In this document: piece by piece, positions 36,022-43,764 of the stretch
Numbering within the stretch: position 1 is the first letter of the stretch
Layout: each line of letters begins with the position of its first letter
Assembly (NCBI GenBank): GCA_017744715.1
Contig: JAGIAT010000014.1
Span: 62,001 to 126,000, forward strand
Direction of reading: 5' to 3'
Length of the DNA stretch: 64,000 nt
DNA from: Niabella sp.
Lineage (GTDB): Bacteria > Bacteroidota > Bacteroidia > Chitinophagales > Chitinophagaceae
Program-made: the position numbers and the translations under genes
Notes under the pieces: model-generated
The model's input: only the letters and a program-made list of their open reading frames with translations
Told to the model about the DNA's origin: nothing
Databases searched by the model: none

Positions 36022-37200
36022 ATGAGCAACAGACAATTACATCCCTCTACACTGGCGGTTCGCGCACAGATGCAGCGCACAGCACAAATGGAACACTCCG
36101 CCCCTCTTTATCTTACCAGCAGTTTTGCCTTTAATTCGGCGGAAGATATGCGGGCCGCTTTTGCAGATGAGATCGACGCCAATATTTACAGCCGCTATAG
36201 TAACCCTAACGTAGATGAGTTTGCCAACAAGATGGCGCTGCTCGAAAAAGCCGAAGCCGGTTTTGCAGTGGCAAGCGGCATGGCGGCTGTTTCTATGTCG
36301 TTCTTCGGACTGTTAAAAGCGGGGGATCACCTGCTTTGCAGCCGCTCGATGTTTGGCGGTACCAATACGGTGGTAACCAAATTCCTGCCCCGTTTTGGTA
36401 TTGAATATACCCTTGTTCCTGCAGACGATATTACAGCCTGGGAAGCGGCCATTAAGCCGAATACCAAAATGATTTACCTGGAAACCCCCACCAACCCCCA
36501 GCTGGAGCTGATTGACCTGGAAGCCGTAGGCCAGCTGGCCCGCAAGCATGGCATCATTTATAATGTAGACAATTGTTTTGCCACGCCGGTATTGCAAACA
36601 CCTGTTGATTTTGGGGCCGACCTGGTCATTCATTCTGCTACCAAATGGCTGGATGGGCAGGGCCGTGTATTAGGCGGCGTAGTAGTGGGCAAAAAAGAAC
36701 TGATCCACGATATTTATCTTTTTTGCCGCAATATGGGACCGGCACTCTCCCCCTTTAATTCCTGGGTGCTTTCCAAAAGCCTGGAAACCCTGGATGTGCG
36801 CATCCAGCGGCATTCGGAAAATGCACTGGCGGTGGCCAGGCATTTTGAGCATCATCCCAAATTAACGTGGGTAAAATATCCGTTCCTGTCCTCCCATCCG
36901 CAATATGAGGTTGCTAAAAAACAAATGAAAGCCGGTGGCGGTATTGTTTGTTTTGAACTCAATGGCGGACTGGAAAGCGGCCGTCGTTTTATGGACGCGC
37001 TGGAACTGTTATCGCTGACACCCAACCTGGGCGACTCCCGGAGCATTGCCTCTCATCCGGCCAGCACCACCCACTCCAAAGTGCCGCCGGCGGATCAGCT
37101 GGCTGTGGGCATCACACCCGGACTGATCCGGATCTCTGTAGGACTGGAATATGTGGATGATATCATTTATGATATTGAGCAGGCGTTGGAGAAGGCGTAG
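36022..37200 (+). CDS. metZ: O-succinylhomoserine sulfhydrylase (trans-sulfuration PLP enzyme)
   Basis: The 392-residue protein is a Cys/Met metabolism PLP enzyme with PLP Lys208 in SATKWLDGQGR and YSRYSNPN at about 57-63. Features such as ASGMAAVSMSFFGLLKAGDH and the GRVLGG after the Lys point to the MetZ subgroup, which makes homocysteine from O-succinyl- or O-acetylhomoserine and sulfide. MetB or MetC roles cannot be excluded. It follows the OsmC-like gene and could share its promoter. Confidence 0.88.
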   Translation: MSNRQLHPSTLAVRAQMQRTAQMEHSAPLYLTSSFAFNSAEDMRAAFADEIDANIYSRYSNPNVDEFANKMALLEKAEAGFAVASGMAAVSMSFFGLLKAGDHLLCSRSMFGGTNTVVTKFLPRFGIEYTLVPADDITAWEAAIKPNTKMIYLETPTNPQLELIDLEAVGQLARKHGIIYNVDNCFATPVLQTPVDFGADLVIHSATKWLDGQGRVLGGVVVGKKELIHDIYLFCRNMGPALSPFNSWVLSKSLETLDVRIQRHSENALAVARHFEHHPKLTWVKYPFLSSHPQYEVAKKQMKAGGGIVCFELNGGLESGRRFMDALELLSLTPNLGDSRSIASHPASTTHSKVPPADQLAVGITPGLIRISVGLEYVDDIIYDIEQALEKA

Positions 37201-37204
37201 GCTT

Positions 37205-37566
37205 GTTTCAGGTTTAATATTCAATGTTTAAGGTTAGTGTTCGTTGGTTGCTTGATGACGAACGCTTCGATCCTGGTTTTCAAGACCAGAGGTGTACGTT
37301 CCTTCCAAGTGAAGGCGTTCGAAGCAGTAACGGCATCATCACTTTTACATTTAAAATTCCTCATTTCATATTTCACATTCCCCGCAGGGGCGGTTTCAGG
37401 TTTGACGTTTAAAGTTTCAGGTCAGGGGCGTTTGGTGCTTGATGACGGTTCTGATTATAAGGCGTGGATGTTTACGTTTACACCAAAGGAAAGACCCGGA
37501 AGCAGTAACAGCATCTTCACTTTTACATTTAAAATTCCGCATTCCATATTTCACATTCCGCAGGAA
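37205..37566. repeat. Tandem intergenic repeat, two further units of the same family
   Basis: Units start at 37205 and 37393 with GTTTCAGGTTT and share the CAGTAACGGCATC-like and TTTTACATTTAAAATTCC strings with the 34.9 kb cluster. The unit at 37205 holds hairpins CTGGT/ACCAG and CCTTC/GAAGG plus an outer CGAACGC/GCGTTCG pair. The last unit ends next to the holA stop. Confidence 0.8.
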
Positions 37567-37568
37567 GC

Positions 37569-38564
37569 CTACATCATCATCTTCACCACCATTTCCTTTA
37601 ACAGGGATGCATCTTCGATCCTTGTGGCATTGATACCGATGCTTCGCAGGTTATACTGGTGCAACAGGAGCAGTATTTTTTCAACCCCTTCATACCCGTA
37701 AGTACGGGAAGCCTGGGAGTAGCTTTTAAAAAAGAACCCGTTCACCCCTATCTGTTTGGCAATGGCATCTTCAGCGCCCGAGGCTCCAAAAATCATAAAC
37801 ACCTTGCTGAAAAACGCATAAAGGGAAGGCAATACCAGTTGAATGGGCGCCGCCTTTGGATTATCGCCAAAATACCGGATCACCCGCATGGCTTTTGCCA
37901 GATCGCGGTTTGCTACCGCGGTTTGCAATTCAAAAATATTGAAGTCCTTGCTGATGCCTACAAAGTTTTCTACATCTTCCTCTGTAATGGCCGTGCGTGT
38001 TTTGAGATTGATGAGGATCTTTTGAATTTCATTCTCAATGCGCGCCAGGTCATTGCCGATATGATCTACCAGCAACATTGTAGCCTTGGGCGAAATGGTA
38101 TACTGCAGCTGGGCCACATAGGCGTTTACCCATTCCGGCAGGGCGCTGTCATAGATCTTTTTCGTGCTCAGGAACTCGGCACGTTCCTTTACCAGTTTTG
38201 CAAATTTTGTGCGGGCATCCAGCTTTTTTTCTTTATACGCCACTATAAAAATCGTGGAGCTCAGCGGCTGGTTCAGATAGGCCTCCAGTTTTTCTATTTC
38301 CCTTAGCTGCTGTGCCTCTTTAAGGATCACCACCTGTTTATCGGAAAACATCGGGTATTTCCGGCAGGCATTTACAATATCCGGCCAGGCGGCATCCCTC
38401 CCGTAAAAAATGGTCAGGTTAAAAGAAGCCTCGCTTTCTGTAAGAATATGTGTTTCTGCATAATTAACCAGCTGATCAATATAGTAATCCTCCTCGCCTT
38501 CGAGCCAATAAACTGGTTTATAACTGCCCTTCTTCCATTCACTGAGAATTTTTTCCACGCTCAT
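37569..38564 (-). CDS. holA: DNA polymerase III delta subunit
   Basis: The ATG at 38564 is preferred over an in-frame TTG at 38573. The 331-residue protein has the delta-subunit layout: an N-terminal AAA+-like domain (YWLEGEEDYYIDQ near residue 20), a FSDKQVVILKEAQQL strand, and a helical C-terminal collar domain. There is no functional P-loop, as expected for delta. It opens the sliding clamp in the clamp loader. A TATCTTG box on the minus strand lies 6 nt before the ATG. Confidence 0.92.
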   Translation of the reverse strand: MSVEKILSEWKKGSYKPVYWLEGEEDYYIDQLVNYAETHILTESEASFNLTIFYGRDAAWPDIVNACRKYPMFSDKQVVILKEAQQLREIEKLEAYLNQPLSSTIFIVAYKEKKLDARTKFAKLVKERAEFLSTKKIYDSALPEWVNAYVAQLQYTISPKATMLLVDHIGNDLARIENEIQKILINLKTRTAITEEDVENFVGISKDFNIFELQTAVANRDLAKAMRVIRYFGDNPKAAPIQLVLPSLYAFFSKVFMIFGASGAEDAIAKQIGVNGFFFKSYSQASRTYGYEGVEKILLLLHQYNLRSIGINATRIEDASLLKEMVVKMMM

Positions 38565-38570
38565 AACCTG

Positions 38571-38577
38571 CAAGATA
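38571..38577 (-). promoter_or_regulatory. Possible -7 box of holA
   Basis: On the minus strand TATCTTG followed by CAGG resembles the arrangement in front of panC, 6 nt before the start codon. Confidence 0.3.
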
Positions 38578-38761
38578 GCGTTTTTAACAATTTATAAATA
38601 TTATATAAATACGCATATGTTTATCGCAAAAAAGTGCTTTGGCATAATTTCTGTTTACAATCATAATTAGTATCCGGTACATATCCATATTAAACTATAT
38701 ATCTCGGAACAATTAAAAATTCATACACGATAAAAAACGATTAAATTAAATTTTGAAGATT

Positions 38762-39763
38762 ATGGCAAATACGAATTACCCTTCCGCTTCTTCACAAACT
38801 ACAGGTTCTCCTTCTGGCAATTCCAACAGCAACAATACCGGCCGGAATGTTCTGATCGGTTTACTGGTAGCCGCCCTGCTGGGAACCTGGGGTTATATCT
38901 TATGGAGCAAAAACGCACCCGGTAGTGCAGGTACTTCCCAGGGCACCAGTACAGAGGTAGCTACTGTGATGTCTGAATCCGATTCGCTAAGACAAATGTT
39001 TAACCTTGCGGAAATGCGGCTGGATTCTATAACCGGCGCCAATAACAGTTTGCAGGGTGAAAAAACCGCGCTTCAAAAAGAGATCGACGATCGCAAGACC
39101 GAGATCAATAAGATCCTTAACGATAAAAACGCTACATCATCCGATCTTCAGCGGGCCCGTCACCTGATTGGCGAATTGAATGGCCAGATCGGCCGCCTGG
39201 AAGCCCAGGTAGCCCAGCTGAAAGGCGAGAACATGGAGCTGACCGCAAAGAATACGCATTTAACAGCTGAAAAAGATATCCTGAGTCAAAACCTGGATAC
39301 CCGTACCAAAGAGAACGATGAACTGGCCAGCACGGTAGATGTAGGTAGCACCTTATCCGCTTCCGGTATGTCCATTACTCCTTTAAAGGAAAAACGCAAT
39401 GGCAAGGAAAAGGAAACCAATTTTGCACGCCGGGTAGATATGTTACGTATTGCTTTTAATGTAGAGAACCGGATCACCACTTCCGGCCCCGCAGATCTTT
39501 ATGTAGTGGTTACCGACCCTAAAGGACAGGTAGTTCAAAATGCACAATTATCTTCGGGTTCTATGACCACCCGTCAGGATGGCGACCGCAATTTCACCGC
39601 AAAAGTACCCGTTGAATATGAGCAGGGAACGCGTAAAGGCGTGTCTTTCCCCATCCGTAACCCTGATGGATTTACGCACGGAGATTACAAAATTGAAGTA
39701 TATCATAACGGATTTAAAATCGGTGAAGGAATCCGTAACCTGAGAAAAGGAATCTTTGGTTAA
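38762..39763 (+). CDS. Membrane-anchored coiled-coil protein with C-terminal beta domain
   Basis: The ATG at 38762 gives 333 residues. Residues 1-28 are Ser/Asn-rich and probably cytoplasmic, followed by one membrane helix (about 29-48), a coiled coil (about 70-185, with many Glu/Lys/Leu heptads), and a beta-rich C-terminal domain (about 215-333) containing DLYVVVTDPKGQVVQNAQLS. No enzymatic motif is seen. It may span the periplasm as a structural or tethering protein. Similar proteins are frequent in Chitinophagaceae but unnamed. It has a strong terminator. Confidence 0.75.
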   Translation: MANTNYPSASSQTTGSPSGNSNSNNTGRNVLIGLLVAALLGTWGYILWSKNAPGSAGTSQGTSTEVATVMSESDSLRQMFNLAEMRLDSITGANNSLQGEKTALQKEIDDRKTEINKILNDKNATSSDLQRARHLIGELNGQIGRLEAQVAQLKGENMELTAKNTHLTAEKDILSQNLDTRTKENDELASTVDVGSTLSASGMSITPLKEKRNGKEKETNFARRVDMLRIAFNVENRITTSGPADLYVVVTDPKGQVVQNAQLSSGSMTTRQDGDRNFTAKVPVEYEQGTRKGVSFPIRNPDGFTHGDYKIEVYHNGFKIGEGIRNLRKGIFG

Positions 39764-39790
39764 ACATAAAAACCGATCATGATCATGAAA

Positions 39791-39818
39791 AGCTGTTCAG
39801 TTCCTGAACAGCTTTTTT
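39791..39818 (+). terminator. Rho-independent terminator
   Basis: AGCTGTTCAG and CTGAACAGCT pair perfectly around TTC, followed by a T-run. Confidence 0.95.
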
Positions 39819-39953
39819 ATTGTACCGTATCGCCGGCGGCTGCACTGCGCCCGTTATTGGTAAGTTTTTTATAACCGCCCCTGGTGAACCTTTGAAATCT
39901 TTCACCAAATGCAGCCACCATCCGGATGATAGCCGAAGCAACGCGCTTTCCAT

Positions 39954-40097
39954 AAAAAAAGCTCCCAAATGGGAGCCTTGTGTCCATCTACCTCTTAACT
40001 TAAATGGGGCGTTCTTCAAGGTTAGTATTGGTTTTGTGTTGTGCGCAATTTCCAGTTCCCGTTCTTTCATTTTCAACCTAACATATTTGTTCAAACG
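39954..40097 (-). ncRNA. Candidate small RNA with promoter box and terminator
   Basis: On the minus strand a full -7 box TATCTTTG (40111 to 40104) predicts a start near 40097. GCTCCC/GGGAGC with a T-run (39976 to 39954) forms a terminator, giving a transcript of about 145 nt. The only long frame here, which starts at an ATG at 40070, reads through the terminator and shows no family features, so a noncoding transcript is preferred. Confidence 0.4.
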
Positions 40098-40283
40098 AGA
40101 GCTCAAAGATATCCCGGAGCAATCTGAATAAATTATACGAATCCTGATAAAACTTACAAATTTCCTAACTAAGTCATTTTTATGGGTGCCGGCTGAGCCC
40201 CAATCGATGCCCATCACCCACTCCGCAACCTTATTGTCATACACCAACGGTCTGAAGTTTTTTTTGCCGGCGCTTAAAAAAAA

Positions 40284-40337
40284 TTTGGTTGTGTGAAGAA
40301 ACATACTATTTTTGTAGTCTACAAAACAAGTAGACTA
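40284..40337 (+). promoter_or_regulatory. Complete promoter with downstream operator for the PhyH-type gene
   Basis: TTTG (40284-40287), 19 nt, then TATTTTTG (40307-40314): the best -33/-7 pair in the window. Immediately downstream TAGTCTAC (40315-40322) and GTAGACTA (40330-40337) form a perfect 8-bp inverted repeat with a 7-nt centre, placed where a repressor would block initiation. The half-sites resemble BlaI/MecI-type CTACA/TGTAG sites. A leader of about 200 nt (40321-40528) without a coding region follows. Confidence 0.7.
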
Positions 40338-40528
40338 ATAAAACAACAGTGCAAACACATTCATCATACCAGGTTTTCTGCCATCCGGCGTTCTGCACCC
40401 GCCCGGGTCTTTTGCCGGCCAGCTGCCGAATGTGTTGTTGTTAATTCCCTTTTTCCGGAAGTTCCTCTCCGTGCGCCGTTTACGGCATACTGTCATCGTT
40501 ACATTCAATCATCAAAAAATACAGTTCC

Positions 40529-41413
40529 ATGAATCATCATTTGCAAAGTTTTACCTTTAATGGCCGGATTGAGCCGGTTCACCAAGCCTATTTGAAAAAG
40601 CACGGTGTGCTGCATTTTAAACAATTCGTTTCCCAAAGCACCGTTGCCGGTTTCCTGGCGGAGATCGGAAACATTGAGCAATACCTTATTGCCCGGCACA
40701 TTACAAAAGTGAACGGCATCCCGCTTAAATACGGAACGGGTGTCGATGGCCGGCCAATCATCCAGCGCATCGCCTTTGCATCCAAGTACAGCAATACCCT
40801 GCACCGTTTCTTAAACAGTGAAGCACTGGGTGCCCTTACAGCCTTGCTGGCGCCCTACCGGGGCCGCATCGGCGAAGACGAGAAGGATGGTCTTGTAGTG
40901 AACCATTATATCAATTCCGGGGATAGCAGTTTTACGCGCCTGGGCTGGCACACCGACAGCCCGAGAGACCTGTTTCTCGGTTCGCGTATAAAGCCCATGC
41001 TGAATGTAGGATTGCACCTTGATGACTGCCCTTATGAAAATGGCGGGCTCCGGGTATTGCCCGGCACACATAACCAGGGTTTATGGACGCTTTTCTTTAA
41101 GAAGAAATATTTTATCGATCACACACCGGATAAAAATGAAACGGGGTTTTCCATCGAAGCCGGCGACCTTACCATCCACGACGGAAGGCTTTGGCATCGT
41201 GTGCAGCAATCGCCGTTTACCGGTGAAAAAAGCCGCAGGCGGGTAATGTATATCCCGGTAATTACCGGCAACTACCAACCCAAAGATGCCAACAGCACTA
41301 CGCCTTTTTATCACCAGCTGGCCGGCATTAAACGAAGCGGTTTGCCGTTTAAAAGAAAGCAAAAACAGGAGCCGCAACCGGCACTTCCTTTATTACCCGA
41401 ACTCAATACCTGA
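40529..41413 (+). CDS. Phytanoyl-CoA dioxygenase (PhyH) family Fe(II)/2-oxoglutarate oxygenase
   Basis: The 294-residue protein has the PhyH core: iron ligands His141 and Asp143 in GWHTDSPRD, a distal His223 in GRLWHRV, and GGLRVLPGTH at 172-181. Arg residues at about 236-238 (SRRRVMY) may bind 2-oxoglutarate. It would hydroxylate an unknown small molecule. It is followed 70 bases later by an SDR dehydrogenase, so oxidation then redox adjustment of one compound is plausible. The promoter carries a strong operator-like repeat. Confidence 0.88.
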   Translation: MNHHLQSFTFNGRIEPVHQAYLKKHGVLHFKQFVSQSTVAGFLAEIGNIEQYLIARHITKVNGIPLKYGTGVDGRPIIQRIAFASKYSNTLHRFLNSEALGALTALLAPYRGRIGEDEKDGLVVNHYINSGDSSFTRLGWHTDSPRDLFLGSRIKPMLNVGLHLDDCPYENGGLRVLPGTHNQGLWTLFFKKKYFIDHTPDKNETGFSIEAGDLTIHDGRLWHRVQQSPFTGEKSRRRVMYIPVITGNYQPKDANSTTPFYHQLAGIKRSGLPFKRKQKQEPQPALPLLPELNT

Positions 41414-41482
41414 TAACATGATCTGGGTCCTTCTTTACATTTTTATACGCAAACGAATTTTAAACCGACGCATTCAAAAACC

Positions 41483-42310
41483 ATGTCATACGCATTAATC
41501 ACCGGCGCTGCAAAAGGTATCGGCCGCGCTATTGCAGAGGCCCTGGCGGCAAGAAACTACCAGCTGATTCTGGTAGATGTTGACAAAGAGCACCTGGCAA
41601 AAACAGCCGGCTTCCTGCAAACAACATATGAAGTTTCCGTTAAGTCTATTCCGCTCGATCTTTCGGATCCGCATGCGGCCACTTATATCTTCCGGCAAAC
41701 CGTGCTTTATCATGCCAAATTGCAGATCGTTATCAATAACGCAGGCTATGGGCTCAACGGCGCGTTTGAACGCCTTGGACTGGAACAACAGCTGAATATC
41801 ATCGATGTGAATATAAAGGCTCAACTGCGGATCGCACACCTGTTCATACCGGTTCTAAAACAAATTCCCAATGCCTACCTGTTAAACGTAGGCAGTACCA
41901 CCAGCTACCAATCCGTGCCCTTCCTGTCGATCTATGCGGCTTCCAAAGCCTTTGTGTTGTCGTTTACAAGAAGCCTGCGGCAGGAATTAAAAGGGTCTTC
42001 GGTTTCCGTAAGCTGTCTGAGTCCCGGAAGCACCGATACCGACTTTGTAAACCGGGCAGGCATGGCCGCTCATACAAGGAAGATTGCTGATCGTTTTAAC
42101 ATGACGCCGCAACAGGTAGCCCGCATCGCCGTTAGGGGAATGTTTAAAGGAAAGGCGGAAATCATTCCGGGGTTTACCAACCGGCTGAACGCCATACTGC
42201 CAAAGTTTTTTCCAAAAATAGTTACCGAGCGTATCGCCGCCGGCATTTACCGGCCCCGGCCGGAGCAGGAGCAGGTACCGTCCCAACCTACACTACTAAC
42301 TCCATCATAA
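41483..42310 (+). CDS. Short-chain dehydrogenase/reductase
   Basis: The 275-residue SDR has the cofactor motif TGAAKGIG near residue 7, NNAGYG near 90, and the catalytic Ser-Tyr-Lys with YAASK near 151. The first acidic residue after the second strand (VDVD) suggests NAD over NADP. It follows the PhyH-type gene on the same strand and may share its promoter. Substrate unknown. It ends at a bidirectional terminator shared with the FAS1 gene. Confidence 0.9.
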   Translation: MSYALITGAAKGIGRAIAEALAARNYQLILVDVDKEHLAKTAGFLQTTYEVSVKSIPLDLSDPHAATYIFRQTVLYHAKLQIVINNAGYGLNGAFERLGLEQQLNIIDVNIKAQLRIAHLFIPVLKQIPNAYLLNVGSTTSYQSVPFLSIYAASKAFVLSFTRSLRQELKGSSVSVSCLSPGSTDTDFVNRAGMAAHTRKIADRFNMTPQQVARIAVRGMFKGKAEIIPGFTNRLNAILPKFFPKIVTERIAAGIYRPRPEQEQVPSQPTLLTPS

Positions 42311-42333
42311 ACAGCAACCGCAAGGATGCACAA

Positions 42334-42363
42334 AAAAGCAGCACATCAACCCGTGCTGCTTTT
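42334..42363. terminator. Bidirectional rho-independent terminator
   Basis: AAAAGCAGCAC (42334-42344) and GTGCTGCTTTT (42353-42363) pair perfectly around an 8-nt loop, between the convergent SDR and FAS1 genes. Confidence 0.93.
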
Positions 42364-42441
42364 CGTTTTCATATCCGTCTCCAGCCATTAAAAGAATTGC
42401 TGCAAAAACAATGCCTTGAATTCTGGAGCCTTTTTTTGATG

Positions 42442-43734
42442 CTACTGTGGCAACAGTACCTGGTCGATCCGTTGAATGACCCCGTTTATATGGTTGAGGT
42501 CATTGGTGCCGCTGGGCGGTGCACTAAGAATAATATTGGACGCTGTTGCGTTACCCAGGCCTTTGGCTGTGGCTCCGGTAAGCGTGGCACCCGAAAACGT
42601 TGCTTTCAGGCTTACGCCGGGATGTGCAGGCACGGAAGCATTAACCAGCGTAGGCACATTTACAGCATTGTCTGCCGGAAAGTTCACGGTAAAATCCCGG
42701 TATCCCAAAACGGTGGTTCCCGGCTTGGCCAGCAAATGATAGGCCACCAGGCCCTGTAACAGCTGGGGCGTGATCACCGCCGCCAGATCCGGCCCGTAAC
42801 CCGGTACTGAGGCCGGGTTTGAAATAAGCGTTACGCCATAACCCGCCACCAGTGTTGCGGCAGCCGTGCCCGCAGCAGGTTGTGGCATTCCCTTTTCCAT
42901 CAGCGCCTTGGTAATTTGCCCAACAAGCAATTGTTCAAATGCGGTATTGGTAGGTATTAAAGCGGTAAAATTGGCGTTGGCCGTACTTAACGCACTTTGG
43001 AACTGGCCGGTGGCACTCTCGCCCCCGTCGGCCCGTATCACAGCGGCTTTAAAATACGTATAGCTTCCGCCGGCATTGGCGGCAATGGTTTGCCACAGTA
43101 CTTTATCCGGTGGCAGCAGGGCAACCGCCACTTTATGCATTACGCCGTTTGAGGCCATAATATCGGGCGTTTTAACCGGAACGTTGTTTACAAAAACAGC
43201 GGTGCCCTGTTTGCCCAGGAAAATAGGCATCCGGTAACCCGGGGGCAAATTTGCGGAGGGCGCTGCCAGTACCAGCATACTCTGTAAATACATATTCAGC
43301 GCGGGTGCCGCACTGCTGATACGATTGCCGGTAAGCCGGGTACCCCCAATGAGGTGGTATTTTAACATCGAATCCAGTTGGCCGGCGCGGAAGAAATTTA
43401 ATGAATTTGCATCTGCGGGTAATCCCAGCAGGCTAAAGGAGGTAAGAATTGCGGTATTATCAGGCGCAAAAAACGTAAACTCGTCCTTTTCATTGGCCAG
43501 CAGATCCGTTAATTTTCCGGTGGTACTGGCAAATGTACTTGCTTTTTCAATGGCTGTTTTTAGAATAGAAAACTCTGGCGCATTCAGCTTCTGCAGCAGG
43601 GTTTCTGTAGCTGTTGATTTTTCCGGTGTAAGCGGAACAGCCTCCGGCAGGTCTTTATTACAAGCCTGCAGGAGCAATCCTGCAGCAAACAGCACGCATC
43701 CGGTTCTCTTAAAAAATGTATGGTTAAAGCGCAT
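42442..43734 (-). CDS. Fasciclin (FAS1) domain lipoprotein
   Basis: The 430-residue protein has a lipobox (LLLQACNK) and two FAS1 domains. Domain 1 (about 65-205) has the H1 box TFFAPDNTAIL, and domain 2 (about 220-425) has FTALIPTNTAFEQLL and ends in the NHINGVIQRIDQVLLP segment. FAS1 proteins mediate adhesion or bind ligands at the cell surface. It lies 30 bases downstream of a TonB-dependent receptor on the same strand, so it is likely the receptor's surface lipoprotein partner, as SusD is for SusC, though it is not SusD-like. Confidence 0.9.
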   Translation of the reverse strand: MRFNHTFFKRTGCVLFAAGLLLQACNKDLPEAVPLTPEKSTATETLLQKLNAPEFSILKTAIEKASTFASTTGKLTDLLANEKDEFTFFAPDNTAILTSFSLLGLPADANSLNFFRAGQLDSMLKYHLIGGTRLTGNRISSAAPALNMYLQSMLVLAAPSANLPPGYRMPIFLGKQGTAVFVNNVPVKTPDIMASNGVMHKVAVALLPPDKVLWQTIAANAGGSYTYFKAAVIRADGGESATGQFQSALSTANANFTALIPTNTAFEQLLVGQITKALMEKGMPQPAAGTAAATLVAGYGVTLISNPASVPGYGPDLAAVITPQLLQGLVAYHLLAKPGTTVLGYRDFTVNFPADNAVNVPTLVNASVPAHPGVSLKATFSGATLTGATAKGLGNATASNIILSAPPSGTNDLNHINGVIQRIDQVLLPQ

Positions 43735-43764
43735 ATAAAGTAATGTTTAATGTAAGCAATGTGG

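Noticed and set aside
39783..40304. 173-codon minus-strand frame
   Set aside because: It reads through two terminator hairpins and a promoter box, has unusual composition and no family features.
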